NCBI RefSeq assembly: GCF_021083185.1
Contig: NZ_JAIGQB010000014.1
Location: forward strand, 1 to 62,790
Direction of reading: 5' to 3'
From: Nocardioides furvisabuli
Lineage (GTDB): Bacteria; Actinomycetota; Actinomycetes; Propionibacteriales; Nocardioidaceae
Length of the DNA stretch: 62,790 bases
This document shows positions 49,715-61,017 of the stretch, piece after piece. Numbering within the stretch: position 1 is the first letter of the stretch; every line of letters starts with the position of its first letter. The position numbers were made by a program, and so were the translations under genes. The notes beneath the pieces were generated by a model, which did no database searches, was not told the DNA's origin, and was given only the letters and a program-made list of their open reading frames with translations.

Positions 49715-52162
49715 ATGACGTTGTCGACGCTCACGAAGCACGAAGCCGCCACCCGCTCGGACCTCCTCGACGTCCAGCGCTACGACATCGCGGTGGACAT
49801 GACGGGTCTGCTGGAGGGCGAGGTCTTCGCCTCGGTCAGCACCATCACCTTCACCTGCTCCGAGCCCGGCGCCTCGACCTTCGTCGACGTCGCGATGGAC
49901 GTCGCTCGCGCGACCCTCAACGGTGAGGAGCTCGACGTCACGACGGTCACCGACGGGCGGCTTCCGCTGCCCTCCCTGGCCGCCGACAACGTCCTGGTGG
50001 TCGAGGCCAGCACCACCAACACCGCGACCGGCGAGGGCATCCTCCGCACGGTCGACCCGAGCGACGAGCTCGTCTACGTCTGGACCAGCCTCGAGCCCGA
50101 CGAGGCGCGCCGCGTGTGGGCGTGCTTCGACCAGCCCGACCTCAAGGCGCCCCACCGCTTCGTCGTGACCGCGCCCTCCTCGTGGTTGGTGACCTCCAAC
50201 GGCGCCCCGGAGTCGATCGAGGACGCCGACTCCTCCGCCGCGCGGACCTGGACGTTCCCCGACACGCCCCGCCTGTCGACGTACGTCGTCGTGGTCAACG
50301 CCGGCCCCTTCCACGAGGTGCGCCGACAGCACGACGGCTACGACCTCGGCTTCTACTGCCGCCAGTCACTCGTGCCGATCCTCGAGCGCGACCTCGACGA
50401 GATGGTCACCCTCACCCGTCAGGGCCTGGCGTTCTTCGGCGAGCGCTTCGGCTACCCCTTCCCCCAGGAGCGCTACGACCAGGTCTTCGTGCCCAACCTC
50501 GGTGGTGCGATGGAGAACTGGGGCTGCGTCACCTACGGCGACGGCCAGCTCTTCCGCACGCCCCCGACCCACGCACAGCGTGCGGTCCGCGCCGAGTTCA
50601 TCTTCCACGAGATGGCACACATGTGGTTCGGCGACCTGGTGACCATGCGGTGGTGGGACGACCTCTGGCTCAACGAGGCGTTCGCGTCGTGGGCAGCCAA
50701 CTGGGGCATGGCCGGCGCCAGCGAGTTCACCGACCAGTGGGCGACCTTCCTGGCGGTGTCCAAGCGCACCGCCTACGAGATGGACATGAGCCCGGCGCGC
50801 CACCCGATCCGCAGCGACGTCCCCGATGTCTCCGCGGCGATGTCGAACTTCGACGCGATCACCTACGTCAAGGGCCAGAGCGTGCTGCACCAGCTCGTCG
50901 CCTTCATCGGCGAGGACGCCTTCGTCGAGGGCCTGCGCGACTACTTCAGCCGCTACGCCTTCTCCAACACCCGCCTCGACGACCTGATGGACTGCTACTC
51001 CCGCGCCTCGGGGCGCGACCTGTCCGCCTGGACCAAGGCGTGGCTCGACGAGGCCGGCACCGACGTCATCTCGCTGGTCGGCGACGAGCTCGTCGTCGAG
51101 ACCACCGATGGGCAGGAGCCGCGACCGCACCGGCTCGACATCGCGGTCTTCGACTCCGCCGGCGACGCGCTCGTCGCGATGGGTCGCTCCTCGCACGAGG
51201 TCGACGGGTTCCGCACCGCAGTGAGTCTCCCTGCGGGTGACCTGCGCCTGGTCAACGCCGGCGACCACACGTTCGCGGCGGTCAAGCCCGACGCCACCTC
51301 GCTGGATCGGATGCTGCGCCACGTCGACCAGTTCGAGGACCCGCTCGACCGCGCGCTGGTGGCCGCGACGGCGGGTCAGCTGCTGCTGCTCGGCGACGTC
51401 GCGCCGCGGGACGTCGCTGCCGCTCTCGCGACCGCGCTGCGGGCCGAGACCAGCCCCGCGCTGATCGAGCCCTTCCTCAGCCAGGCCCTGCTCGTCGCCG
51501 ACCGCTGGGCCCCGGGTGCGGAGTCGCCCGACCTGCTCCGTGGGCTTGCCGACGCCGTCGTGGGCCTGGTCGACGTGCCGGACGCCCGCCAGGCCGCGCT
51601 GCGGACGTTGGCCGCCTCCGCCTCGACCGCCGACCACTGGTCGGTCCTGGAGGCCGCCGCCGAGGAGGCCACCGACCTCGACCTCGCCTGGCGCATGGCC
51701 GTACGCCGCGCCGAGCTCGGTGACTACGACGAGGACCGCGTCGCGCGCCTGCTCGAGGCCGACCCCGACCCCGATGCCGGCATGCGCCGCCTCGCGGTGC
51801 TCGCCGCCCGCCCCGACCTCGAGGCCAAGGAGGAGGTCTGGCGGGCCTTCTTCGTCGACTACGCCGTCCCGGCGAGCCGCGAGACGCTCGTGCTCGGCTC
51901 GACGTTCTGGCGTCCCGGCCAGGCCGACCTGCTCGCACCGTTCACGCATCGCTACCTCGAGGAGCTGCGCACGCTCAAGGGCGGCCTGCTCAACCAGGGC
52001 CTCACCATCCGCGCGATGTACCCCCTCGGTGCGGGCGACGCGGACTTCCTCGCCGCCGCAGAGGCCGCGGCGGACGACACCAGCCTGATGGCGTACGCCC
52101 GCAACCAGCTGCGCTCGAACTCGTTCGTGCTCAGCCGGATCCTGCAGGCCCGCCAGCTCTGA
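49715..52162 (+). CDS. pepN: Aminopeptidase N (M1 metallopeptidase)
   Basis: An 815-aa M1 aminopeptidase: the exopeptidase motif GGAMENWG and the zinc motif HEMAHMWFGD followed 18 residues later by NEAFASW (Glu ligand), then the ERAP1-like C-terminal helical domain from about residue 500. It removes neutral N-terminal residues from peptides in the cytoplasm. ATG 49715 is selected because the divergent Nudix gene starts 46 bp away, leaving a shared short promoter region. The stop codon begins a 31-bp tandem repeat. Confidence 0.95.
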   Translation: MTLSTLTKHEAATRSDLLDVQRYDIAVDMTGLLEGEVFASVSTITFTCSEPGASTFVDVAMDVARATLNGEELDVTTVTDGRLPLPSLAADNVLVVEASTTNTATGEGILRTVDPSDELVYVWTSLEPDEARRVWACFDQPDLKAPHRFVVTAPSSWLVTSNGAPESIEDADSSAARTWTFPDTPRLSTYVVVVNAGPFHEVRRQHDGYDLGFYCRQSLVPILERDLDEMVTLTRQGLAFFGERFGYPFPQERYDQVFVPNLGGAMENWGCVTYGDGQLFRTPPTHAQRAVRAEFIFHEMAHMWFGDLVTMRWWDDLWLNEAFASWAANWGMAGASEFTDQWATFLAVSKRTAYEMDMSPARHPIRSDVPDVSAAMSNFDAITYVKGQSVLHQLVAFIGEDAFVEGLRDYFSRYAFSNTRLDDLMDCYSRASGRDLSAWTKAWLDEAGTDVISLVGDELVVETTDGQEPRPHRLDIAVFDSAGDALVAMGRSSHEVDGFRTAVSLPAGDLRLVNAGDHTFAAVKPDATSLDRMLRHVDQFEDPLDRALVAATAGQLLLLGDVAPRDVAAALATALRAETSPALIEPFLSQALLVADRWAPGAESPDLLRGLADAVVGLVDVPDARQAALRTLAASASTADHWSVLEAAAEEATDLDLAWRMAVRRAELGDYDEDRVARLLEADPDPDAGMRRLAVLAARPDLEAKEEVWRAFFVDYAVPASRETLVLGSTFWRPGQADLLAPFTHRYLEELRTLKGGLLNQGLTIRAMYPLGAGDADFLAAAEAAADDTSLMAYARNQLRSNSFVLSRILQARQL

Positions 52163-52263
52163 CCGGGCACTTCCTCGCGCTCAGGAGCGCCGACCGGGCA
52201 CTTCCTCGCGCCCAGACGCGCCGACCGGGCACTTCCTCGCGCCCAGGAGCGCCGACCGGGCAC
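52161..52263. repeat. 31-bp tandem repeat (3.3 copies)
   Basis: Units at 52161-52191, 52192-52222 and 52223-52253 begin GACCGGGCACTTCCTCGCGC and end in GCGCC, and a fourth starts GACCGGGCAC. The first unit holds the perfect hairpin GCGCTC-AG-GAGCGC and the others imperfect versions. It starts at the pepN stop and lies between pepN and the convergent pyrG, so it may act in transcription termination. Confidence 0.85.
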
Positions 52264-52307
52264 ACCCCGCAGCTCGTCGTCCGCTCCCGGCTGCGCGCGG
52301 ACCCCTC

Positions 52308-53999
<1,692 letters not shown>

Positions 54000-54010
54000 G
54001 GGCTTCGATC

Positions 54011-54904
54011 CTACCCGAGTGGGACGGGTCCGTCGGCACCCGACGCACCGAAGGCGCCACCGGGTGTGGTCAGCGAGCGCTGGAGGGTCATGATCGCGGT
54101 CACCCGGCCGGCGGCGGTGTCGATGCCGTCCACGCTCGCGACCGCTGCTGCGGCGGGGTCGGCGCGCAGCCGTCCGAGCTGGCCCTCTCCCCCGTCCGCG
54201 GTCACCCCGGCGACGACGACGCCGGCAGCCTGGGCGGCGAGGCCCTCGACCAGCCCTGCGAGCACCGCGTCGGAACCCTCGTCCCCGGCATCGTCGCCGA
54301 GCACCAGCAGCACCAGGGGCGCGCGACGCTCGACGTCCGCCTGGTCGTCCATCAGGTCCGCGCCGCTGACGGCGTCGAGCACGGCCCGGGCCTTGCCGCT
54401 GACGTCCTGGCCCTCGGCCTCCTTGGTGGCGATGGCGAGACCGAGCAGCTGGCCGATCCGGTCGTACGTCGACGCGTCGGCGGCGACGTCGTCGTCGGAG
54501 CCCAGCTGGGTGAGCAGCTGGCTGCCGAGCGTGTCGACCAGCGACTTCTGGTCGGGGTCCAGGAGGTCCGCTCGCAGGTCGTAGCGCGCACTCACGGTGC
54601 CGCCGGCTGCGCCGACCTGCTCGGTCAGCGCGGTCACGAGCTGCTCGTCCGCGCCGGGGACGGTGACGATCGCGACCGACCGGTCTGCGAGCCGCCCGGC
54701 GAGGACCGGAGGAGCGAGCGTGGAGACGAAGCGCTCGGAGTAGTCCGCCTTGCCGCCGTCGTCGGCCGGCTCGGCGGCGTCGCGGCTCGCAGCCGTCACC
54801 GTGGTGCCCACGTCGGACAGCGGACCTCCCCCGAGGACGATGCCCGCGGCAAGTGCCAGGAAGACGGCGACGATGGTCAGGACGTGGTGACGCAGGGTGA
54901 TCAC
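54011..54904 (-). CDS. steB: SteB/MctB-family membrane-anchored protein
   Basis: A 297-aa protein with an N-terminal membrane helix (LRHHVLTIVAVFLALAAGIV) and an extracytoplasmic alpha/beta domain. This is the MctB family (M. tuberculosis Rv1698, described as a copper transport protein), and the same locus in Corynebacterium encodes SteB, which partners SteA in septal peptidoglycan control. GTG 54904 overlaps the steA stop. The genomic order recN-steA-steB-pyrG supports the SteB name; copper transport is not supported by any visible metal site. Confidence 0.85.
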   Translation of the reverse strand: MITLRHHVLTIVAVFLALAAGIVLGGGPLSDVGTTVTAASRDAAEPADDGGKADYSERFVSTLAPPVLAGRLADRSVAIVTVPGADEQLVTALTEQVGAAGGTVSARYDLRADLLDPDQKSLVDTLGSQLLTQLGSDDDVAADASTYDRIGQLLGLAIATKEAEGQDVSGKARAVLDAVSGADLMDDQADVERRAPLVLLVLGDDAGDEGSDAVLAGLVEGLAAQAAGVVVAGVTADGGEGQLGRLRADPAAAAVASVDGIDTAAGRVTAIMTLQRSLTTPGGAFGASGADGPVPLG

Positions 54905-56097
54905 GGGAGTGTTCCTCGGACGTTGTCGATCAGGTCGGTGGTGCTGCTCGTGACGACCGGCGAGAGGTCGTCGACCCACTGCTGGCCGACGGGGGTGACG
55001 CTCACCGCGGCGCCCACGGCGAGCGCTCCGGCGATGAGCGCACCGACGAGGTGCCGGGGCCGTACGGCGCCGTCGTAGAGCTGCGGCACGGCGCTCGCGT
55101 CGACGAGGTCGGGGCCCACCTTGAGCCGGGTCAAGAAGGTGCTCGCCAGACCGGCGCGACGCCGGTCCAGGAACTCGTCGAGCGTGGCGTGCATGCCGAC
55201 CCCGACGATCAGCGAGGCCTCGCGCGCCGAGGCGAGCAGCAGCGCTGCGTCCTCGGCGGTGGCCGTGGTCTCGAAACGCAACGGCCGGATGCCGAGCCGT
55301 TCGAGCTGCTCGGTGGCGCTGCGTGGCGCACCCCGCTCGACCAGGACGACCACGTCGCGGGCCTTGCGGAGCACGGCAGCGCTCGGCAGGTCGTCGACGC
55401 CGCTGACGACCACGACGTCGGGACGGTGGCCGGCCTTGGCGAGGGCGTCCGCTCCGTGGTCCACGCCGACGAGGACGGGGCGCTGCTCGCGCACGAAGGG
55501 CTTGATGCCGCGCAGCTCGTCCTGCCAGCCGTGCGAACGCACCGTGACGACGACCGGTCGCCCGGCCATGTCGGTCGCGGTCCGCGGCACGCCCTGGCCA
55601 TGGAGGAGCAGGTCCTGCTCGCGCCGCAGGAACTCGGTGCTGTTGTGGGTGAAGCTCTCCAGCTGGGCGCTCAGCCCGCTGCGGGCGCGCCCCATCTCGG
55701 AGCGGACCAGCTCCGCGGTCACCTCGCGACCGGTCGCGACGAGCGTGTCGCCGGCATGCAGCACTCCCGCATCGATGCGGACGTCGGTGCCGTCCTTGAG
55801 GCGTTCGAACACCCCCGGGCCCGCGTTGTCGACCACCAGGACACCGGCCTCGACCAGCCGCTCGGGCCCGAGGTTCGGGAAGCGTCCCGACACCATCGGG
55901 CCGCTGTTCACCACGGCGACGACCCCGGCGTCGATCAATGCCTGCGCGGTGTCACGATCCATGTCCAGGTGGTCCAGCACCGCGACGTCACCGACGTGCA
56001 GTCGGCCGAGCAGGCTGGCCGTGCGCCGGTGGATCCTGGCCGGGCCGCGGACACCGGGGAGAGCGGGGGCTGGGCGGGAGCGCACTGCGAACTTCAT
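54901..56097 (-). CDS. steA: Putative cytokinetic ring protein SteA
   Basis: The 398-aa protein has a large cytoplasmic part with a thiamin-pyrophosphokinase-like fold (segments DLDMDRDTAQALIDAGVVAV and VGVDHGADALAKAGHRPDVV) and a C-terminal membrane helix (VGALIAGALAVGAAVSV). SteA of Corynebacterium localises to the division site and works with SteB to control a peptidoglycan hydrolase. It is coupled to steB by GTGA and follows recN by 15 bp. Confidence 0.88.
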   Translation of the reverse strand: MKFAVRSRPAPALPGVRGPARIHRRTASLLGRLHVGDVAVLDHLDMDRDTAQALIDAGVVAVVNSGPMVSGRFPNLGPERLVEAGVLVVDNAGPGVFERLKDGTDVRIDAGVLHAGDTLVATGREVTAELVRSEMGRARSGLSAQLESFTHNSTEFLRREQDLLLHGQGVPRTATDMAGRPVVVTVRSHGWQDELRGIKPFVREQRPVLVGVDHGADALAKAGHRPDVVVVSGVDDLPSAAVLRKARDVVVLVERGAPRSATEQLERLGIRPLRFETTATAEDAALLLASAREASLIVGVGMHATLDEFLDRRRAGLASTFLTRLKVGPDLVDASAVPQLYDGAVRPRHLVGALIAGALAVGAAVSVTPVGQQWVDDLSPVVTSSTTDLIDNVRGTLP

Positions 56098-56112
56098 GAC
56101 CGCGCCATGCTC

Positions 56113-57885
56113 TCAGCCGCGACCCTGCCCCTCAGGGAGGCACGCCCGCTCGGGCGCGGCGGCGGCGAGCAGCTCGCGGGCATGGGCACGGGCGCTGTCG
56201 GAGTCCTCCACCCCGGCCAGCATCCGTGACAGCTCGCGCTCACGCTCGTCCTCGCCCAGGGTGACCAGGCCCGAGGTGGTGACCGACCCGTCGCTGGACT
56301 TGTGCACGACCACGTGGCGGTCGGCGTACGCCGCCACCTGTGGCAGGTGGGTGACCACGAGGACCTGCGAGGAGTGCGCCAGCGCAGCAAGTCGGCGCCC
56401 CACCTCGATGGCGGCCTTGCCGCCGACGCCGGCGTCGACCTCGTCGAAGACGAAGGTCGGCACCGAACCGGTCTCGGCCAGCGACACCTCGAGGGCGAGC
56501 ATGACGCGGGACAGCTCACCGCCGGACGCCCCCTTGTGCAGAGGCCGCGGGTCGGCACCGGTGTTGGCGGCTAGCAGGAACTCCACCTCGTCCACGCCGG
56601 ACGAGGTCGCGCGCAGCCAACGTCCGTCCACGTGCAGGACGGGACCGGACGGGACGGCGGGCGCTGCCACCTCGGACTGCGTCACCGCGATGGTGACGAC
56701 CGCGTGCGGCATCGCCAGCGAGGTGAGCTCGTCGCTGACGGCCCTGCCGAGGCGCACCGCTGCCTTCGTGCGCTGCTTGCTCAGCTTCGAGGCCAGCACA
56801 CCGAGCTCTGCGCGTAGGCGGTCGCGGCGCGCCTCCAGCTCCGCGACGCTGCCGTCGGCGTCCTCGAGGTCCAGCAGCCGCTTGGCGCCGTCCTCGGCCC
56901 ACTCCAGCACCTCGTCGATGGTCTCGCCGTACTTGCGGGTCAGGGCCGTCAGCGCGGCCCGGCGCTCGGACACGTGGGCGAGGCGTGAGGGGTCGGTCTC
57001 CAGGCTCGAGGCGTAGGACGCCACGTCGCCCGCGACGTCGACCAGCAGGTGCCCGAGCTCGGCGACGCGGTCGGCGAGCTCCCCCGCGGTCGCGTCGTGC
57101 TCGCGGACCCCGTCGAGGGCCTGGCGGGCAGCGCTCGTGGTGCCCAGCGCGTCGGGCGCGCCGTCCTCGCTCGACAGCGCCTCGCGGGCGGTCTCGGCGG
57201 CGGTGCGCAGCGTGTCGGCGAAACCGAGCCGTGTCTCCTCGGCAGCGAGCTCGAGGTCCTCACCCGGCCTCGGGTCGACCGCCTCCACCTCACCGAGCCC
57301 GAAGCGGAGCTGGTCGGCCTCGCGGGCACGCTCCCGGGCGGACCCGATCACGTCGGCGAGGGTGCGTTCGGTCGCAGCGAGCTCGGCGTAGATCCCGGCG
57401 TAGTCAGCCGCGGTCTTCGCCATCGCGGGGCCGGCGAACCGGTCGAGCGATGCACGCTGGGCGCCGGACTTCAGCAGGCGGTGCTGGTCGGACTGGCCGT
57501 GCACCGCGACCAGCGGTTCGGCGATCTCGGCGAGCGTGGTGACGGGCACGGATGCCCCGCCGACCCAGGCGCGCGAACGTCCCTGTGCCGCGACGTTGCG
57601 AGCGAGCACGACCCGGTCGTCCTCGACGACTCCTCCGGACTCCTCGACAGCCTCGCGGAACCCAGCCAGGTCCCCCGCCGACACCACTCCCTCGACGCGC
57701 GCGTGTCCTGTCCCGGAGCGTACGGCGCCGGGGTCCGCGCGCCCGCCGAGCAGCAGGCCGAGTGCGGTCACGACCATCGTCTTGCCTGCGCCGGTCTCGC
57801 CGGTGATCGCCGTGAGGCCGGGCCCGAGCTCGAGGGTCGAGGAGTCGATGACGCCCAGCGAGCGGATCCGCAGCTCCTCAAGCAT
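56113..57885 (-). CDS. recN: DNA repair ATPase RecN
   Basis: A 590-aa SMC-like protein: start MLEELRIRSLGVI, Walker A ITGETGAGKTMVV near residue 30, a coiled-coil centre (about 150-370), ABC-like signature ASGGELSRVMLALE and Walker B FVFDEVDAGVGGKAA. It tethers broken DNA ends during recombinational repair. ATG 57885 overlaps the nadK stop by 8 bp, so nadK and recN are coupled. Confidence 0.95.
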   Translation of the reverse strand: MLEELRIRSLGVIDSSTLELGPGLTAITGETGAGKTMVVTALGLLLGGRADPGAVRSGTGHARVEGVVSAGDLAGFREAVEESGGVVEDDRVVLARNVAAQGRSRAWVGGASVPVTTLAEIAEPLVAVHGQSDQHRLLKSGAQRASLDRFAGPAMAKTAADYAGIYAELAATERTLADVIGSARERAREADQLRFGLGEVEAVDPRPGEDLELAAEETRLGFADTLRTAAETAREALSSEDGAPDALGTTSAARQALDGVREHDATAGELADRVAELGHLLVDVAGDVASYASSLETDPSRLAHVSERRAALTALTRKYGETIDEVLEWAEDGAKRLLDLEDADGSVAELEARRDRLRAELGVLASKLSKQRTKAAVRLGRAVSDELTSLAMPHAVVTIAVTQSEVAAPAVPSGPVLHVDGRWLRATSSGVDEVEFLLAANTGADPRPLHKGASGGELSRVMLALEVSLAETGSVPTFVFDEVDAGVGGKAAIEVGRRLAALAHSSQVLVVTHLPQVAAYADRHVVVHKSSDGSVTTSGLVTLGEDERERELSRMLAGVEDSDSARAHARELLAAAAPERACLPEGQGRG

Positions 57886-58828
57886 CGTGGTCACCACCGT
57901 CGCGGCGACGACGTTCCGCGGCACCTCGCCAACCCTCGACCGGCAGTCCGAACTTCGCCACCAGCCGATCGGTGAACGGCGCCTGGTGCAGGCGCACCAG
58001 ACGGACCGGGCGGGCACCGCGACGTACCTCGATGCGGGCGCCGGGCGGCAGGTCGACGGTCCGCCGCCCGTCGCACCAGAGCACACCCGAGCCTTCGGTG
58101 TTGGCCAGCACCTCGACCGCGAGCACCGACGTGGGCGCCACCACCATGGGCCGGGCGAAGAGCGCGTGGGCGCTCAGCGGCACCATCAGGAGCGCCTCGA
58201 CCTCGGGCCAGACGACCGGGCCGCCGGCGCTGAAGTTGTAGGCGGTCGACCCCGTGGGGGTCGCGCACACCACGCCGTCGCAGCCCCAGCGCGACAGGGG
58301 TCGGTCGTCGACCTCGACGACCACCTCGAGCATGCGCTCGCGGGCAGCCTTCTCGACGCTGGCCTCGTTGAGGGCGAAGGTGGAGAAGAGGGTGTCCTGC
58401 CCGACCTTCACGCACACGTCCAAGGTCAGCCGGTCCTCGGCGGTGTAGTTGCGCTCCACGATCGCCGCGATCGTGGACTCGACGTCTTCCTGCTCGGCCT
58501 CGGCGAGGAAGCCGACGTGGCCGAGGTTGACGCCGAGCAGGGGCGTGCTGGTCTCGTGGGTCAGCTCGGCGGCGCGGAGGATCGAGCCGTCCCCTCCGAT
58601 GACGAGCACCAGCTCGCAGCCCTCGCCGGGCACGTGGTCGGGAAGGGTCGTCTCCACGAGCCCGTCAGCGTCGGCGAGACCGAGGTCGTCCGCCTCGTCC
58701 GCCAGCAGGCGTACGGCGATGCCGTGCTCGGTCAGCTGCTGCACGCACGCACGAGCGACGTCACGTACGTCCGCGCGTCCCGTGTGGGCCAGCACCAGCA
58801 CGCGGCGTACGGGGCTCTCGGCGATCAC
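57878..58828 (-). CDS. nadK: NAD kinase
   Basis: The 316-aa kinase contains the GGDGSILRAAE motif, an LLGVNLGHVGFLAE segment and the substrate-binding TPTGSTAYNFSAGGP, all diagnostic of NAD/ATP-NAD kinases. It makes NADP from NAD. GTG 58828 overlaps the tlyA stop. The tlyA-nadK-recN order equals that of Mycobacterium. Confidence 0.96.
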   Translation of the reverse strand: MIAESPVRRVLVLAHTGRADVRDVARACVQQLTEHGIAVRLLADEADDLGLADADGLVETTLPDHVPGEGCELVLVIGGDGSILRAAELTHETSTPLLGVNLGHVGFLAEAEQEDVESTIAAIVERNYTAEDRLTLDVCVKVGQDTLFSTFALNEASVEKAARERMLEVVVEVDDRPLSRWGCDGVVCATPTGSTAYNFSAGGPVVWPEVEALLMVPLSAHALFARPMVVAPTSVLAVEVLANTEGSGVLWCDGRRTVDLPPGARIEVRRGARPVRLVRLHQAPFTDRLVAKFGLPVEGWRGAAERRRRDGGDHDA

Positions 58829-59664
58829 GGGACCACCCTCTCACCCGCCACCCCCAGTGTTGCGGCGCGCTGCACCTCCGCCGTGATGTCGTCGGCGCCG
58901 ATCGCTGCCGGGCCGTGGCGCAGCAGCAGGAAGAACTCGACGTTGCCCGATGGTCCGGGCAGGGGGCTGACCGTCACGGCGACCGCACCCCAGCCGCGCT
59001 CGGCCGCGAGCTCGGCGATCGTGGTCACTGCCTCGGCCCGCAGGCCGAGGTCACGCACGACACCGCCCTTGCCGACGCGCTCCTTGCCGACCTCGAACTG
59101 CGGCTTGACCATCAACGCGAGCTCACCGTCGCTGCGGGTCACCGACAGCAGGGGGTCGAGCACCAGGGTCAGCGAGATGAAGGAGAGGTCCCCGACCACG
59201 AGGTCGACCGGATCGCCGATGAGGTCGAGGGTCAGCTCGCGGATGTTGGTGCGGTCGTGCACGTGCACGCGGTCGTCGCTCTGCAACGACCAGGCCAGCT
59301 GCCCGTAGCCGACGTCGACCGCAACCACCTCACGTGCGCCGGCCCGCAGCAGCACGTCGGTGAACCCGCCGGTCGAGGCTCCGGCATCGAGGCACCGCTT
59401 GCCCTTCACCCTGACGCCGTGGGCCGCAAAGGCCTCGAGCGCTCCTGCGAGCTTGTGTCCACCGCGCGAGACGTAGTCGACCGACGTCGGGTCCTCGCGC
59501 ACCACGATCGCCGCGTCCGTGGTCACGCCGGTCGCGGGCTTGGTCGCCACCGCGCCGGAGACCGTGACACGCCCGGTCGCCACCAGCTCGCTGGCGTGCT
59601 CCCGCGAACGGGCCAGACCGCGGCGCACGAGCTCCTGGTCGAGGCGAAGTCGTCGTGGGGGCAC
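58825..59664 (-). CDS. tlyA: TlyA-family rRNA 2'-O-methyltransferase
   Basis: A 279-aa protein with an N-terminal S4 domain (RLDQELVRRGLARSREHASE) and an FtsJ-like Rossmann methyltransferase (CLDAGASTGGFTDVLL; VVGDLSFISL). TlyA enzymes methylate ribose in 16S (C1409) and/or 23S (C1920) rRNA, which in mycobacteria determines capreomycin sensitivity. The start is a GTG at 59664. The older name hemolysin A is misleading here. Confidence 0.94.
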   Translation of the reverse strand: MPPRRLRLDQELVRRGLARSREHASELVATGRVTVSGAVATKPATGVTTDAAIVVREDPTSVDYVSRGGHKLAGALEAFAAHGVRVKGKRCLDAGASTGGFTDVLLRAGAREVVAVDVGYGQLAWSLQSDDRVHVHDRTNIRELTLDLIGDPVDLVVGDLSFISLTLVLDPLLSVTRSDGELALMVKPQFEVGKERVGKGGVVRDLGLRAEAVTTIAELAAERGWGAVAVTVSPLPGPSGNVEFFLLLRHGPAAIGADDITAEVQRAATLGVAGERVVP

Positions 59665-59669
59665 GGGTG

Positions 59670-59939
59670 TCAGGAACCCTGCTCGTCGCCGGACTGGTGC
59701 GAGGCGACGGGCTCTGCGTCGAGCGCGCGACGCAGCTGCTCGTGCGCCTGCTCGAAGACCCGCACGTGCTCGCTCAGCGGCGATCCGACCATCGCGGCGA
59801 CGTCGGCCAGGACCCGGTCCACAGCCTCGACACCGGTCGGCTCGTAGCTCGGTGCCTCACGGTGGGAGACGCCATCGACGCGCCCATCCCCTGCGTCCGC
59901 ACCCGGTTCGTACGCCGGGGCGCCACGCTGCTCGTCCAT
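59670..59939 (-). CDS. Small hypothetical protein between HAD phosphatase and tlyA
   Basis: An 89-aa protein with a disordered N-terminus and a C-terminal helical region (AVDRVLADVAAMV; EHVRVFEQAHEQLRRAL). A short protein at this locus exists in Mycobacterium as well (between the Rv1692 and tlyA equivalents), which supports a real gene. It lies 5 bp from tlyA and 10 bp from the upstream gene, so it is cotranscribed. No function is known. Confidence 0.75.
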   Translation of the reverse strand: MDEQRGAPAYEPGADAGDGRVDGVSHREAPSYEPTGVEAVDRVLADVAAMVGSPLSEHVRVFEQAHEQLRRALDAEPVASHQSGDEQGS

Positions 59940-59949
59940 GGGTCCGACC

Positions 59950-60969
59950 CTACTCGGCGCCGAGGCGTCGGACCGGTCCGGGCGGCACCGTGTCGGTGAC
60001 GTCCGCGGGCTGGCCGACCTCGTCCAGGTGGAGCCAGCACGCCGTCGCAGCGACGCGCCACCAGTCCGCGTCGCTCCCTGCGCCGTCGACCTCGAGACGG
60101 CCGTCCACCACCGTGCCGGACCACCCGCCCAGCTCGGCGCGAGCGCCATCGACCTCAGGGGCCGGATGGGGCTCGAAGAGCCCTGCCAGGTCCGGTGAGA
60201 TGTAGGTCGGTCTCAGCTGCGTGCCCGCCGTGGCGAGCTCCTCGAGCCAGGTGACCCCGGTGAGCACCAGCAGCGACGGTACGCCGATCGCGTGGGCGCC
60301 CTCGATGTCGGTGTCGAGGCGGTCCCCCACCATGATCGGCCGGTCCCCGCCGACCCGCAGGACGGTCTCCTCCATCAGTGGCTTCTCGGGCTTGCCGGCC
60401 ACGGTGGCCTCGACGCCGGCGAAGCCGGTGATCGTCTGCACCAGCACGCCGTGCCCGGGGGCCAGGCCGTAGGCGGTGGGGATGGTCATGTCGGCGTTGC
60501 TCGCCACGTAGGGCAGCCCGTCGCGGACCAGGCTCGCGACACGCATGATGTCGCGCCACCGGACGTCGGGTCCGTAGCCGCTGGCGACCGCGACGGCACC
60601 GTCCGGATCCTCGACCGGCTCGAGGCCCGCCTCGAGGAGCGCCGCACGGAGACCGTCCCCCCCGAGCATGAGGATCTTGGCGCCTTCGCCGAGGGCATCC
60701 GCGAGCACGCGGGCAGCGGCCTGCGCAGACGTCACCACGTCAGCCGGCTCCGCATGGACGCCCATCCCGACGAGCTTCTCCGACACCTGGTCGGGGGTGC
60801 GTGCGGCGTTGTTGGTCACGAACGCGACGTGCCGACCGCTGGCACGGATCCGGTCCACCTTCTCGGCGACGCCCTCGATGGCATCGGTCCCGACGTAGAC
60901 CACGCCGTCGAGGTCGAACATCACCAGGTCGTGCGCCTGCACGATCGGAGTCCTGCACTCCTCGAGCAT
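59950..60969 (-). CDS. HAD-IIA family phosphatase (glycerol-3-phosphate phosphatase-like)
   Basis: A 339-aa HAD phosphatase with motif I MFDLDGVVYVG (nucleophile Asp), motif II VTNNAART, Lys in AGKPEKPLM and motif III GDRLDTDIEGA. A C2 cap lies between motifs II and III. The M. tuberculosis counterpart at the same position (Rv1692) is a glycerol-3-phosphate phosphatase; that activity is plausible here. ATG 60969 is preceded by AGAGGGG. The last 90 residues are a C-terminal extension. Confidence 0.88.
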   Translation of the reverse strand: MLEECRTPIVQAHDLVMFDLDGVVYVGTDAIEGVAEKVDRIRASGRHVAFVTNNAARTPDQVSEKLVGMGVHAEPADVVTSAQAAARVLADALGEGAKILMLGGDGLRAALLEAGLEPVEDPDGAVAVASGYGPDVRWRDIMRVASLVRDGLPYVASNADMTIPTAYGLAPGHGVLVQTITGFAGVEATVAGKPEKPLMEETVLRVGGDRPIMVGDRLDTDIEGAHAIGVPSLLVLTGVTWLEELATAGTQLRPTYISPDLAGLFEPHPAPEVDGARAELGGWSGTVVDGRLEVDGAGSDADWWRVAATACWLHLDEVGQPADVTDTVPPGPVRRLGAE

Positions 60970-61017
60970 GCTGCACCCCTCTCCGGGCTGTGACGAGTGT
61001 CCCCCTACGATGCTCCG

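Noticed and set aside
52161..52263. CRISPR array
   Set aside because: Units are contiguous without spacers and no cas genes are present.
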